From: Roseiflexus sp. | GTDB taxonomy: Bacteria > Chloroflexota > Chloroflexia > Chloroflexales > Roseiflexaceae | Reading direction: 5' to 3' | Length of the DNA stretch: 33,606 nucleotides | NCBI GenBank assembly: GCA_025055265.1 | Contig: JANWXL010000571.1 | Span: 1-33,606 of the forward strand | Part shown: positions 25,570 through 32,941 of the stretch, piece by piece | Layout of the letters: each line of letters begins with the position of its first letter | Numbering within the stretch: the first letter of the stretch is position 1 | The notes under the pieces: generated by a model | The model's input: the letters and a program-made list of their open reading frames with translations, nothing else | Databases searched by the model: none | What the model was told of the DNA's origin: nothing | Position numbers and translations under genes: made by a program

Positions 25570-26013
25570 ATGCACAAAGTATCTCCTCCCCTCTCGATCA
25601 AGCTGTCGATCCCCAGCGAATTTGGCTATGAACGGGTGGTTCGTGAGGCTGTGGCTTCATTTGCGCGGCGTGTTGGCGTTGCCAGCGAGCGCGTCGAGGA
25701 TTTGAAAACCGCCGTCAGTGAAGCATGTCTCAACGCGATCGAGCACGGGAATGCGCAGATGCCCGGGACGCGCGTTGATGTGAATTGTGTCTGGGAGAAC
25801 GATGTCCTGATGGTCAGAGTGCTCGACCATGGCTTAAGGCGGTATGCTGGCCACGTGGCACCCTGTATTGCCTGCAAGGTTCATGGCGAGGCGCCGCCGC
25901 GCGGCATGGGATTGTATCTGATCGCGCAGTTGGTCGATACGTGCGGTTTCGAGTCGTCGCCCGATGGTGGCAATGTTTTGTATATGTCGATGCACACTCG
26001 CGCGATGGCTTGA
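25570..26013 (+). CDS. RsbW/RsbT-like serine kinase (second copy)
   Basis: This 147-residue GHKL ATPase is paralogous to its neighbour: both share a PSxxGYExV start, and the N-box is EACLNAIEHGN. It also has VLDHGLRRY and PRGMGLYLIAQLVD, with a canonical GMGL. A short insert with two cysteines, APCIACKVHG, lies between the two ATP motifs and is absent from the first copy; it could bind metal or sense redox state. The ATG at 25570 comes 3 bp after the preceding stop. Two adjacent ATPases with one STAS protein suggest an RsbT/RsbW-like split of roles or a heterodimer. Confidence 0.88.
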   Translation: MHKVSPPLSIKLSIPSEFGYERVVREAVASFARRVGVASERVEDLKTAVSEACLNAIEHGNAQMPGTRVDVNCVWENDVLMVRVLDHGLRRYAGHVAPCIACKVHGEAPPRGMGLYLIAQLVDTCGFESSPDGGNVLYMSMHTRAMA

Positions 26014-26078
26014 TGAGCACACTTGAGCGCCGGGCGGAGGCGTTCCTGGAGACCGGCGGCGTTGCAGGATTGTGGTGA
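26013..26078 (+). CDS. Possible 21-residue peptide coupled to the second ATPase gene
   Basis: The ATG shares its A with the upstream TGA (TGATG at 26011-26015), a layout typical of translational coupling. The frame encodes MSTLERRAEAFLETGGVAGLW and stops 11 bp before the STAS gene start, so ribosomes ending here would reach the GAGGAG site of that gene. It may exist only to carry translation forward, or be chance. Confidence 0.35.
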   Translation: MSTLERRAEAFLETGGVAGLW

Positions 26079-26089
26079 GGAGCACCGGT

Positions 26090-26452
26090 ATGCTGGACGA
26101 TGATCTAAGTGTGCATATCCGAGAGCGCGAAGGGGTGGCGATTATCGATCTGATTGGCGACGTGACGACGTTTGCCGAAGAAAAGATTACCGGCGCCTAC
26201 AATGAAGTCTCGCGCAGAGGCGCACGGAATATTCTGCTGAATTTTCGTCAGAACGACTATATCAAGAGTGCTGGCATCGCTATCCTGATCGGAGTCGTCA
26301 CCGAAGTCAACCGGCGGAATCAACGCCTGGCGGTTAGCGGTTTATCGCAACACTTCCAGAAGATCTTTCGCATGGTCGGCCTGGCGCAGTATATCGACAT
26401 TTATCAGGACGAAGACGAGGCCATTCGCGGGCTGACCGCCGCGATGACCTGA
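26090..26452 (+). CDS. STAS-domain anti-sigma factor antagonist (RsbV/SpoIIAA-like)
   Basis: This 120-residue STAS protein should compete with a sigma factor for the RsbW-like kinases. The beta-strand/helix pattern is typical (VAIIDLIGDVTTFAEEKI, NILLNFRQNDYI, then the loop). The phosphorylatable serine position is Ser60 in NDYIKSAGIAILIG, where the common D-S-S/T-G context is K-S-A-G, so phosphorylation chemistry may differ. The ATG at 26090 has GAGGAG seven bases upstream; a GTG at 26072 is less likely. It lies downstream of the two ATPase genes and upstream of a small membrane protein gene. Confidence 0.88.
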   Translation: MLDDDLSVHIREREGVAIIDLIGDVTTFAEEKITGAYNEVSRRGARNILLNFRQNDYIKSAGIAILIGVVTEVNRRNQRLAVSGLSQHFQKIFRMVGLAQYIDIYQDEDEAIRGLTAAMT

Positions 26453-26468
26453 CTCGCTGCGGTGTGAG

Positions 26469-26828
26469 ATGATGGACGGGCTGGTCTTATTTGTCTTCTT
26501 TGCGGCTTTTCTGCTTATCGCGGCATATTTGTTGTGGCGCTACTGGGGGGCGCTGACAACAGTTTCGCCGGAAGAAGAACGTTTTGAGCGGCGCGTTGCC
26601 GCATTGAACGAACGTCAGGCGCACCGCTATAGCGACGAGGAGCTGGCAACGCCGGTCACCGAAGAGGATGCCTGGCGCGTGATGGTTGAGCGTGGACGTC
26701 GTGTGACGCGCCGTGATCGTTCAACGGGGGATCTGATGCGTCGTCGCGCCAGTAAAAGTCTGACCGATCGCTCATCCCGGCTGTTGCCCGGCCGCCGTGC
26801 TGCGTCGCCGCGTTCTGATGACGAGTGA
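26469..26828 (+). CDS. Single-pass membrane protein with basic cytoplasmic tail, unknown function
   Basis: This 119-residue protein has an N-terminal transmembrane helix (about 4-25, LVLFVFFAAFLLIAAYLLWRYW). A charged helical region rich in Glu and Arg (VSPEEERFERRVAALNERQ) is followed by an Arg/Ser-rich tail. Two adjacent ATGs (26469 and 26472) are possible starts, and the ribosome site is weak. It begins 16 bp after the STAS gene stop, so it is probably co-transcribed with the partner-switching module and might tether or report for it. No family recognised. Confidence 0.65.
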   Translation: MMDGLVLFVFFAAFLLIAAYLLWRYWGALTTVSPEEERFERRVAALNERQAHRYSDEELATPVTEEDAWRVMVERGRRVTRRDRSTGDLMRRRASKSLTDRSSRLLPGRRAASPRSDDE

Positions 26829-26830
26829 GC

Positions 26831-26853
26831 GGTTAAGGGTTAGGGGTTAAGGG
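26831..26853. repeat. Telomere-like TTAGGG/TTAAGGG repeat
   Basis: The run is built from GGTTAAGGGTTAGGGG units and is the reverse-oriented counterpart of the CCCCTAA repeat at 21701-21717. It lies right after the membrane protein gene. Confidence 0.55.
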
Positions 26854-26946
26854 CTGCGCCTGACGCGATCTGTGACCCAGTTCTGTTGCCAGAAGCCCCA
26901 TTGCATCTCCTGACTGTCTGCGCTGTTACCCGGCAACCGCATCCGG

Positions 26947-27189
26947 CTACGCGCTATGAAGCAATGGCGTGATGATCGCCAGCGCCATATTGCCAGCGTC
27001 GATCGCGCCGGGTGAACGCCCCTGGTCCACCACGTCGCCGACTGACAACGCACCGATTGCCTGGGGGTCTGCCAGTCCTTCCAGGATGCGCCGCAGTTGC
27101 CTGGGTTCGCCTCCCGGACTCACCGGACGTTGTCGCCAGTAGACGAACGCAAACCGCGCTCGTTGTCCAGTCGGAGCGGTCGTTGCGGT
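26947..27189 (-). pseudogene. Remnant of an unidentified gene (C-terminal about 80 residues)
   Basis: The interval 26829-27280 has no intact gene, but this minus-strand frame is open for 80 codons between an in-frame TAG (27192-27190) and its own stop. It reads like real protein: FAFVYWRQRP, then RQLRRILEGLADPQAIGAL and SVGDVVDQGRSPGAIDAGN, then MALAIITPLL. There is no ATG and no ribosome site; a GTG inside is possible. I take it as the decayed 3' end of a gene, family unknown. Confidence 0.5.
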
Positions 27190-27280
27190 CTACATCCTGC
27201 CATCAAGGGAAAGCAAGCGCCCTGCTCGTTGAATGCTGGTTGCGCAAAAGCGAACGTTATTGTCCTCTCCGAATCCCGCG

Positions 27281-27832
27281 TCATCGCGATCCGGGCATGA
27301 TACGCTCCAGGTAGGTCAGCGCCGCCTCGGGGTCGGCTTTCACGGCGTACAGCCGACGGTACCGCTCGTGGGCGAAGTTTTGTGCGAAGATGTACTCGAA
27401 TTGCGTCAGGAGCGGATCGAAATAGCCGCCAACGTTGACGATGACGATCGGTTTATTGTGATAGCCAAGCATGCGGAGCGTCATAATCTCCAGCAATTCT
27501 TCGAGCGTGCCGAAGCCGCCTGGCAGCGCGACAAACGCATCGGCGCGATCGTCCATGATTTGCTTGCGTTCGCGCAGGGTTCCGGTGACGATCAGTTCGT
27601 CCGCTTCCTGGTATCCGACTTCGCGTTCGAGCAGCGTCTGCGGGATAACGCCGACGACCCGACCGCCAGCGGCGTGCACCGCCCGCGCCACAGCGCCCAT
27701 CAACCCGATGCTCCCCCCGCCGTAGACCAGCGTCCATCCGCGCCGCGCCATCCCTTCACCGAAGGTTTGGGCCGCTTCCAGGTAGAGTGCCGGTACATGA
27801 TCGCTTGAGGCGCAGTAGACGCATACGTGCAT
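27281..27832 (-). CDS. LOG-family protein (TIGR00730, nucleoside 5'-monophosphate phosphoribohydrolase-like)
   Basis: This 183-residue Rossmann-like protein is of the group once called lysine decarboxylase-like and now associated with hydrolysis of cytokinin or purine nucleoside monophosphates. The two hallmarks are present: PGGFGTLEELLE (PGGxGTxxE, substrate and catalysis) and GGGSIGLMGAVARA near the N-terminus. MHVCVYCASSD is the typical start. The ATG at 27832 has AAGGAG at the right distance. Decayed gene fragments lie on both sides, so it stands alone. The physiological substrate is not known from sequence. Confidence 0.93.
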   Translation of the reverse strand: MHVCVYCASSDHVPALYLEAAQTFGEGMARRGWTLVYGGGSIGLMGAVARAVHAAGGRVVGVIPQTLLEREVGYQEADELIVTGTLRERKQIMDDRADAFVALPGGFGTLEELLEIMTLRMLGYHNKPIVIVNVGGYFDPLLTQFEYIFAQNFAHERYRRLYAVKADPEAALTYLERIMPGSR

Positions 27833-27870
27833 CGTTCATCTCCTTCATCTATGTGCCAGATATCCGCCAT

Positions 27871-27974
27871 CTACTTCCCGGCGCCTGACTGGTCACGAAT
27901 GGTGCAGCCGGTGACGCCGAACAGAGCGCTGCTTTGGCGACTTCCTCCGGCGTACCGGGTCGTCGCATTGGTAT
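27871..27974 (-). pseudogene. C-terminal fragment of a short-chain dehydrogenase/reductase
   Basis: On the minus strand the frame reads PMRRPGTPEEVAKAAL, then ASPAAPFVTSQAPG and a stop. It matches the very common SDR ending PxxRxGxPEEVAxxxxFLASxxAxFxTGQ. The nucleotide-binding and catalytic parts are absent: upstream DNA in this frame does not continue the family. The final GG-rich end is also lost. The rest of 27833-28261 shows no intact gene; a 14-bp palindrome, GGCTCAGTTGAGCC, lies at 28228-28241. Confidence 0.65.
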
Positions 27975-28261
27975 AACCGCAGCAGAACGCTTCGGGTTGC
28001 TGCTTGAGATATGCCAGCCTCTTGATCATCCATTGACAGGCTCTCTCCCAGGCGGACGGGATTAAGCGGATCGCCTCGAATTATCGGACTGGACGAGATC
28101 GATGTCAAGGAATGTGATACGCTGTGCGCGTTCTGGTCACTCAGGTTATAGGAGCGAAGGCGGTTTGTCGAGGTGGAGCGCATACGCGCAGATTGAGCTG
28201 GAGGACGTGCTGGTTGCGGCGTTGCACGGCTCAGTTGAGCCGGCGTTCACGGCGCCGGGCA

Positions 28262-29188
28262 TCACACATCGTTCAGCGTCAGTAATCGCGCTGGGGTAGC
28301 GATTACCATCGCTTCAATCTGTTGAACATCGAGACCGCGCTCACGCAGCCAGGGGAGAAATCGCCACAGGATGTACGTCAACCCGGGTCCCCCCCAACCG
28401 CCGTAGGAGGGCCAGTACGAGGTGCGCGCAAGATCGCTGGAGAGGCACAGTTGCGTCCCGTACCCTTCGGCTGCCATCGCCAGGATCAACTCAATGCGCA
28501 GATGATCGGGCTGGTACTTCTCCTTGCCAATCTGATCGATGCCCAGATTGGCGCCGGTCCTTGCCACTGCTCGCCAGTAGTTCAGATCCGGCTTGTGGTC
28601 GAGGTGGCCAACCAGAATGCGTTCCGGCGTCACGCCTTCACTGCGCAGCAGGTCGATCTGCTCAAGCGCCATCGTGCCCTTCTCGGTGTGGGTGCTGATC
28701 AGGGCGCCAGTTTCCCGATGAGCTCGCGCAGCGGCACGGAAAACCTTTTCCTCAGCGGGTGTGATGGCGTTCAGGCTCGATGCCGCCTTGATCACGCCTG
28801 CACGCACGCCGGTGTCGTCAATGCCGTCCGTGATCTCGCGGATCATCTCCTCCGCCAGTTCGTTAATCGTGCGCTCCTCTGTCCAGGGTCGGCAGAATGC
28901 ATCCTTGAGCCAGCCGGTCGTGCAGATGATATGTACGCCTGTCACTCGTGAGATTTCGCGCAGCGCCAGAGGATCGCGGCCGTAGTCGCGCGGGGTCATC
29001 TCCACCAGCGCCCGCCCGCCTGCCATATGGAAGTGACTGAGTTCACGCGTTGCAGCGGCGATGCTCTCCATCGCCAGGTCACGGTCAGTCACGCTGGCGG
29101 GCGGATGGGTGATCACGTGCTCGTGCATATACGTGATACCCAGCGCCGTCGGTTCAATGTCGCCGAGAACTGTGCGAATCTTGCCCAT
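28262..29188 (-). CDS. Phosphotriesterase-family metal-dependent hydrolase (lactonase-like)
   Basis: This 308-residue amidohydrolase-superfamily enzyme has a binuclear metal site. All ligands of the phosphotriesterase family are seen: His22 and His24 (MHEHV), the carboxylated-lysine candidate Lys134 (GVIKAA), His167 (STHTEKG), His195 (GHLDH) and Asp252 (CLSSDLAR). Many family members hydrolyse lactones rather than phosphotriesters. The ATG at 29188 has AAAGGA at good spacing; an earlier in-frame start lies in a duplicated GCGAAAGGAT sequence and is less likely. It is the last gene of a cluster with two Gfo/Idh/MocA dehydrogenases and an FAD oxidoreductase, where opening a sugar lactone would fit. 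Substrate unproven. Confidence 0.88.
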   Translation of the reverse strand: MGKIRTVLGDIEPTALGITYMHEHVITHPPASVTDRDLAMESIAAATRELSHFHMAGGRALVEMTPRDYGRDPLALREISRVTGVHIICTTGWLKDAFCRPWTEERTINELAEEMIREITDGIDDTGVRAGVIKAASSLNAITPAEEKVFRAAARAHRETGALISTHTEKGTMALEQIDLLRSEGVTPERILVGHLDHKPDLNYWRAVARTGANLGIDQIGKEKYQPDHLRIELILAMAAEGYGTQLCLSSDLARTSYWPSYGGWGGPGLTYILWRFLPWLRERGLDVQQIEAMVIATPARLLTLNDV

Positions 29189-29229
29189 TGCGATCCTTTC
29201 GCAATGCATCCTTTCGCGGTTCGCTTCGC

Positions 29230-30306
29230 CTATTCGATCAGCGGCGCAACGCGGCGCTCGCGCGCGCTCAGTAGAGCAGTATCGACGATCTGCTGACCGA
29301 TGCGGCAGATGGGAATCGAGAGCGGACCGTGCACCGGTTCGCCAGTGCGCAGGCTATGCACGAAGTTCTGAATCGGATTCTGGAAAGGAGGCTTCAGATC
29401 GTCCACTGGCAGCGTTTGACCTTCTGGATGCGCCCGCGTCTGCACCCGAATGGTCGACTCATAGTCGTAGGAGCTGATTGTCCCCTCGGTGCCCACGATC
29501 ACGAAGCCGCACTTGGGCTGCGGTTGGTGTGTCCACGGGTCAGTGAAGGTTCCCCAGCGCGTCTCAAATTTGGAGAGACCCCGGGCGTAACGTGCGACCG
29601 TGATGCTGTGCTCATCGACTTCGAGACCGGGAGGCTCATCGACCATCGTCATAACCTCAATCGGCTTGGCGCCGCCGTGGAACCATGTGCCCAGCGTTGC
29701 GCCGTAGCCCAGGTAATCGAGCAGCGAGCCGCCGCCCATATCACGACGATAGAACCAACTGTCGCGCCTGCGCTGCGCCGCTTCCTCAGGCGTAACCTCA
29801 GCCTTATCCGCCAGGTGATAGAGCGGACCGCGGTTGCCGTCGTAATAGTGCACTTCAATCACCTCGCCGATCACGCCCTCGTCAATCAGTCGTTTGCTGG
29901 TGACATGCGGCGGATACCATGCCAGCGGCCAGTTGATGACCATCTGCTTGCCCGTCGCCGCCACGGCGGCGATCATGCGATCTGCTTCCGCCAGCGAGGC
30001 GGCGAATGGCTTCTCCACCAGGATGTGCACGCCATAGGGCGCCACGCGCTCGACCCATAGCCCGTGCGTGGCCGTCGCCGGGCAGAGAATGACAAGGTCG
30101 GGCTGCGTTACTTCCAGGCACTGGCGGTAATCAGTGAAGATGCGATCTTTGGGAATGGCGAAGTTGCGCGCAGCAGCGATCATTCGCTCCGGCTGTTCGT
30201 CGCAGATGCCGACAATCTCAACATCCGGGTGTTCATACGCCTGACGCAGCAGATCGCCCATGTGCATATGGTCGAAGTTGATGCCGACGACTTTGAGTTT
30301 CGACAT
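29230..30306 (-). CDS. Gfo/Idh/MocA-family oxidoreductase (first in map order)
   Basis: This 358-residue NAD(P)-dependent dehydrogenase is probably active on a sugar, inositol or related polyol. The catalytic lysine motif is VHILVEKPFAASL, and VEIVGICDEQPERM gives the second Rossmann strand. The nucleotide loop reads VVGINFDHMHMGDL instead of the usual GxGxxG, a variant with histidines in the loop. The C-terminal half has the family's beta-sheet, with RDMGGGSLLDYLGYG and WFHGG. The ATG at 30306 is supported by GGAAGGA upstream; the longer frame would run into the next gene. It is separated from the hydrolase by about 40 bp and follows the second dehydrogenase by 25 bp. Confidence 0.88.
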   Translation of the reverse strand: MSKLKVVGINFDHMHMGDLLRQAYEHPDVEIVGICDEQPERMIAAARNFAIPKDRIFTDYRQCLEVTQPDLVILCPATATHGLWVERVAPYGVHILVEKPFAASLAEADRMIAAVAATGKQMVINWPLAWYPPHVTSKRLIDEGVIGEVIEVHYYDGNRGPLYHLADKAEVTPEEAAQRRRDSWFYRRDMGGGSLLDYLGYGATLGTWFHGGAKPIEVMTMVDEPPGLEVDEHSITVARYARGLSKFETRWGTFTDPWTHQPQPKCGFVIVGTEGTISSYDYESTIRVQTRAHPEGQTLPVDDLKPPFQNPIQNFVHSLRTGEPVHGPLSIPICRIGQQIVDTALLSARERRVAPLIE

Positions 30307-30331
30307 GGCTGATTCCTTCCTGCCTTGACAA

Positions 30332-31474
30332 CTATGTTCGACCGGGCAGACGGCGCACATCGCCGGGGCGCTTCGGCTGGCAGTCGTGTGCGCTGCCGAT
30401 GGCGGCGAAGGCGAGCGCCAGGCTGCGCAGGTTATCCGCCGCGTTATTGTACGGTGCGCGGCGTTCCTCGATAGCGCAGAGCAGATCCGCCATGGCGCCG
30501 TGAAAACCGTCCGGGAACCAGTGACCCTCCAGCACCGGGGAGAAGACGCCCTGCGCCGTGAACAGGTGCACTGTCTGTTCCTGCAAGCTGGGTCCGCTGC
30601 TCAACGCGGTCGCCTTCGTTCCAACCAGGTACGTGCGATCCTGGCGACCAAATGTCGTCACTGCGTTGAAGCTGAGCGTCGCCTGCGCTGCCGGATACTC
30701 GATGAGCACGTGGGCAAGCATTGGCGGTCGCGGGCGCTGGTCGCGCGTGCGATTGACGGCGGCGAACACCTGCTGCGGCTGTTCATCGCCGAAGTAGCAG
30801 GTCAACATATCGAACCAGTGGATGGCGAAATCGTAAAGCACCAGGTCGTCGATGTCGTTGAAAGGCGTGTTCACAACCCATGAGTGATCCCAGTGGACGG
30901 AGAGATCGGCGCTGATCAACTCACCCAGCAGGCCCGCTGCAACCGCCAGCCGCAGATAGGCGACGTGCGGCGCCCAGCGGCCGTTCTGGTTGACGGCCAG
31001 TAGCACTCCCTGCCTCGCAGCCAGTTCACACATTCGTTCGCCGACGTCCAGATCGATCACGAAGGGCTTCTGGCTCAAGACGTGTTTTCTTGCCAGCAAC
31101 GCCGCCTCGATCAGCGGCGCACGATCAGCCGGATGGGTGGCGATGTCCACCACTTCAATGTCGTCGCGACGCAGCACGTCACGGTAGTCAGTATAGACGG
31201 CGGCGTCCGGATAAAATGCAGCGCGGCGCTCTTCGGCGCGTTCCCGATACTGGTCGCACAATGCCGCGACGTTGTATCCCGCAGCGCGATAGGCTGTCAG
31301 ATGATGTTTCGTAATGCCGCCGCAACCGATCAGGGCAATGGCGGGGCGATAGCGCTGAGGATCGCGGGGCCGATAGGGCAGATTCGGTGCGACCAGCGTT
31401 GCCTGTGCGCTGCCCCGCGCGTCGCCAGGGACATCTGGCTGCATAGGCGGCGTTTCACCAGTCTGTGCGCGCAT
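30332..31474 (-). CDS. Gfo/Idh/MocA-family oxidoreductase (second in map order)
   Basis: This 380-residue dehydrogenase starts at the ATG at 31474, which has GGGGGA three to four bases upstream; the longer open frame extends into the preceding gene and is not credible. After an unusual N-terminal extension of about 43 residues, the Rossmann motif is AIALIGCGGITKHH. HVLSQKPFVIDLDVGE is the catalytic EKP-type region, with Gln in place of Glu. LYDFAIHWFDMLTCYFG carries the C-terminal domain's conserved Asp and His (D..IHWFD). It is only distantly similar to its neighbour, so the two probably act on different positions or on successive intermediates. Confidence 0.88.
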   Translation of the reverse strand: MRAQTGETPPMQPDVPGDARGSAQATLVAPNLPYRPRDPQRYRPAIALIGCGGITKHHLTAYRAAGYNVAALCDQYRERAEERRAAFYPDAAVYTDYRDVLRRDDIEVVDIATHPADRAPLIEAALLARKHVLSQKPFVIDLDVGERMCELAARQGVLLAVNQNGRWAPHVAYLRLAVAAGLLGELISADLSVHWDHSWVVNTPFNDIDDLVLYDFAIHWFDMLTCYFGDEQPQQVFAAVNRTRDQRPRPPMLAHVLIEYPAAQATLSFNAVTTFGRQDRTYLVGTKATALSSGPSLQEQTVHLFTAQGVFSPVLEGHWFPDGFHGAMADLLCAIEERRAPYNNAADNLRSLALAFAAIGSAHDCQPKRPGDVRRLPGRT

Positions 31475-31559
31475 ATTTCCCCCGTAGTCACATCTTCCCT
31501 TCTCAGGTTCAACAGGCGTTGCAGCGACTCCGACGTCCCCTGGACGATGCCCGCCAGAG

Positions 31560-32861
31560 TCATCCTTCCTGCTCCAAACCGGAGAAAAGCGCGCCGTCTG
31601 CGCGCAACCGCTGCTGTAACTGTGCAATCGGCACGTCGCGCACGACGCCGTTGCTGTGTAACGCCATCGCCGCTGCTGTGCCAGCAGCCTGTCCCATTGC
31701 CATGCACTGCCCCATGCTGCGTACCGAGGCGTGGGCATCGTGCGTCGCCGAAAGGCAGCGCCCGGCTACCAGCGTGTTGGTCAGCGTCTGCGGGATCAGG
31801 CTGCGGAAAGGAATGTCATAGGTCGCGCCAGGGGGCAGGTACTCCCAGCGCGTGTCGCTACCGGGATGATGATCTTCGATTGGCGCGCCGCATTGCGCGA
31901 TAGCGTCGGGAAAGCGACGGGCTTTGAGCACGTCCTCGCGCGTCAGGCGGTAGTCGCCGTAGATGCGCCGCGTCTCGCGGACGCCGATCTGCGTGCTGAA
32001 ATTGAGCAGGTATGCGTTCTCATAGCCGGGAATGCGCTCACGCAGGAAGCGTACATATTCCATAGCCTGCCTGCGACCTTCGACTTCGGCTCTGGTCAGT
32101 TCGATCGGATCAGTGGCATCAACGTAGGCGACGCGCGTCATGTTCGTGGCGACGACACCGCGCAGCGGCGTGCGATGGACGCTGCCCTCCTCACGCGGCA
32201 GACGGTAGTCGCCGCTGAGGTTCGCTTCCTTCATTAATCGAACCAGATCGGCGCGTGTGACCTTAAGCGCGCGTTCCTCGTCGACGTTGCCGAGGCGGAA
32301 GGTTGTGGTGAGCGATTGCGCCGGACCGTCTTCGCCAGCACGTTGAAAGGGCGCGCCAGCATGGAAGCAAAGGTCGGCGTCGCCTGAAGCATCGATGAAG
32401 ACCTTGCCAGCGATCCAGCCGAGACCGCTCTTTCCTGCCGCCAGAATGGCGGTCACGCGGTCGCCCTCTTTGCGCACATCCACGCAGAAGGTATGCAGGC
32501 GCAGGCGCACGCCCGCCTCCAGCGCCGTCTGCTCCCAGACCACCTGCAACGTCGGCGGGTCGTAGGTGACAGCCTGCCCGGCGCCGTAACTGCTCGGTCG
32601 TTCAATGACCATGCCGTAGTGTCGCAGCCGCTCAACAATCTCCCAGGGGATGCCGCCGACCACGCGCCGCGTATCGTTGCCGGGAAGGTAGAAGCCATAG
32701 AAGGTGTCGAGCACCATGGTCGATGTGCCGCCGAGAAAGCCATAACGCTCAACCAACAACGTATCGGCTCCCGCGCGCGCCGCGGCAATGGCGGCGGTGC
32801 ACCCGGCACATCCGGCGCCGAGCACAACTACCTCCGCGCTGTCGAACGTTGGGAAAGGCAT
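31560..32861 (-). CDS. FAD-dependent oxidoreductase (FAD_oxidored family)
   Basis: This 433-residue flavoprotein has its FAD-binding motif at the N-terminus: VVVLGAGCAGCTAAIAAARAG (GAGCAG at 15-20), followed by VERYGFLGGTSTMVLD, which is typical of this poorly characterised family. VFIDASGDADLCFHAG and the C-terminal RCLSATHDAHASVRSMGQC and MGQAAGTAAA segments complete the FAD site. The ATG at 32861 has AGGAA upstream. It is the first gene of a four-gene minus-strand cluster, with a TTGACA/TATCAT promoter and a palindrome ahead. Family members often occur in sugar or uronate catabolic clusters, but the reaction is not established. Confidence 0.88.
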   Translation of the reverse strand: MPFPTFDSAEVVVLGAGCAGCTAAIAAARAGADTLLVERYGFLGGTSTMVLDTFYGFYLPGNDTRRVVGGIPWEIVERLRHYGMVIERPSSYGAGQAVTYDPPTLQVVWEQTALEAGVRLRLHTFCVDVRKEGDRVTAILAAGKSGLGWIAGKVFIDASGDADLCFHAGAPFQRAGEDGPAQSLTTTFRLGNVDEERALKVTRADLVRLMKEANLSGDYRLPREEGSVHRTPLRGVVATNMTRVAYVDATDPIELTRAEVEGRRQAMEYVRFLRERIPGYENAYLLNFSTQIGVRETRRIYGDYRLTREDVLKARRFPDAIAQCGAPIEDHHPGSDTRWEYLPPGATYDIPFRSLIPQTLTNTLVAGRCLSATHDAHASVRSMGQCMAMGQAAGTAAAMALHSNGVVRDVPIAQLQQRLRADGALFSGLEQEG

Positions 32862-32887
32862 AAACGGGGTTCCTTCAGGGGAAATAT

Positions 32888-32901
32888 TTCAATATTTTGA
32901 A
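32888..32901. promoter_or_regulatory. Operator-like palindrome between promoter and FAD oxidoreductase gene
   Basis: TTCAATATTTTGAA has perfect TTCAA/TTGAA arms around four bases and sits just downstream of the -10 element, across the expected transcription start. A second AT-rich palindrome, GAAATATTTC, is adjacent at 32881-32890. The position suits a repressor of the catabolic cluster. Confidence 0.45.
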
Positions 32902-32904
32902 CAT

Positions 32905-32932
32905 ATGATACCGGTTTTCCAGGACTTGTCAA
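32905..32932 (-). promoter_or_regulatory. Sigma-70-type promoter of the FAD/Gfo/Gfo/hydrolase cluster
   Basis: On the minus strand a consensus -35 TTGACA (32932-32927) is followed after 16 bp by TATCAT (32910-32905), five of six matches to the -10 consensus. Transcription would begin near 32898, about 38 nt before the ATG. Confidence 0.7.
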
Positions 32933-32941
32933 GCGGAATAT

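Noticed and set aside
26847-27053. Minus-strand 68-codon frame starting MRCQSATWW
   Set aside because: Its composition is not protein-like; the overlapping frame 26947-27189 is much more convincing as a gene remnant.
28102-28299. Plus-strand 65-codon frame next to the hydrolase gene end
   Set aside because: The stretch QIELEDVLVAALHGSVEPAF looks somewhat protein-like, but there is no good ribosome site and no recognised family, and it overlaps the end of the hydrolase gene.
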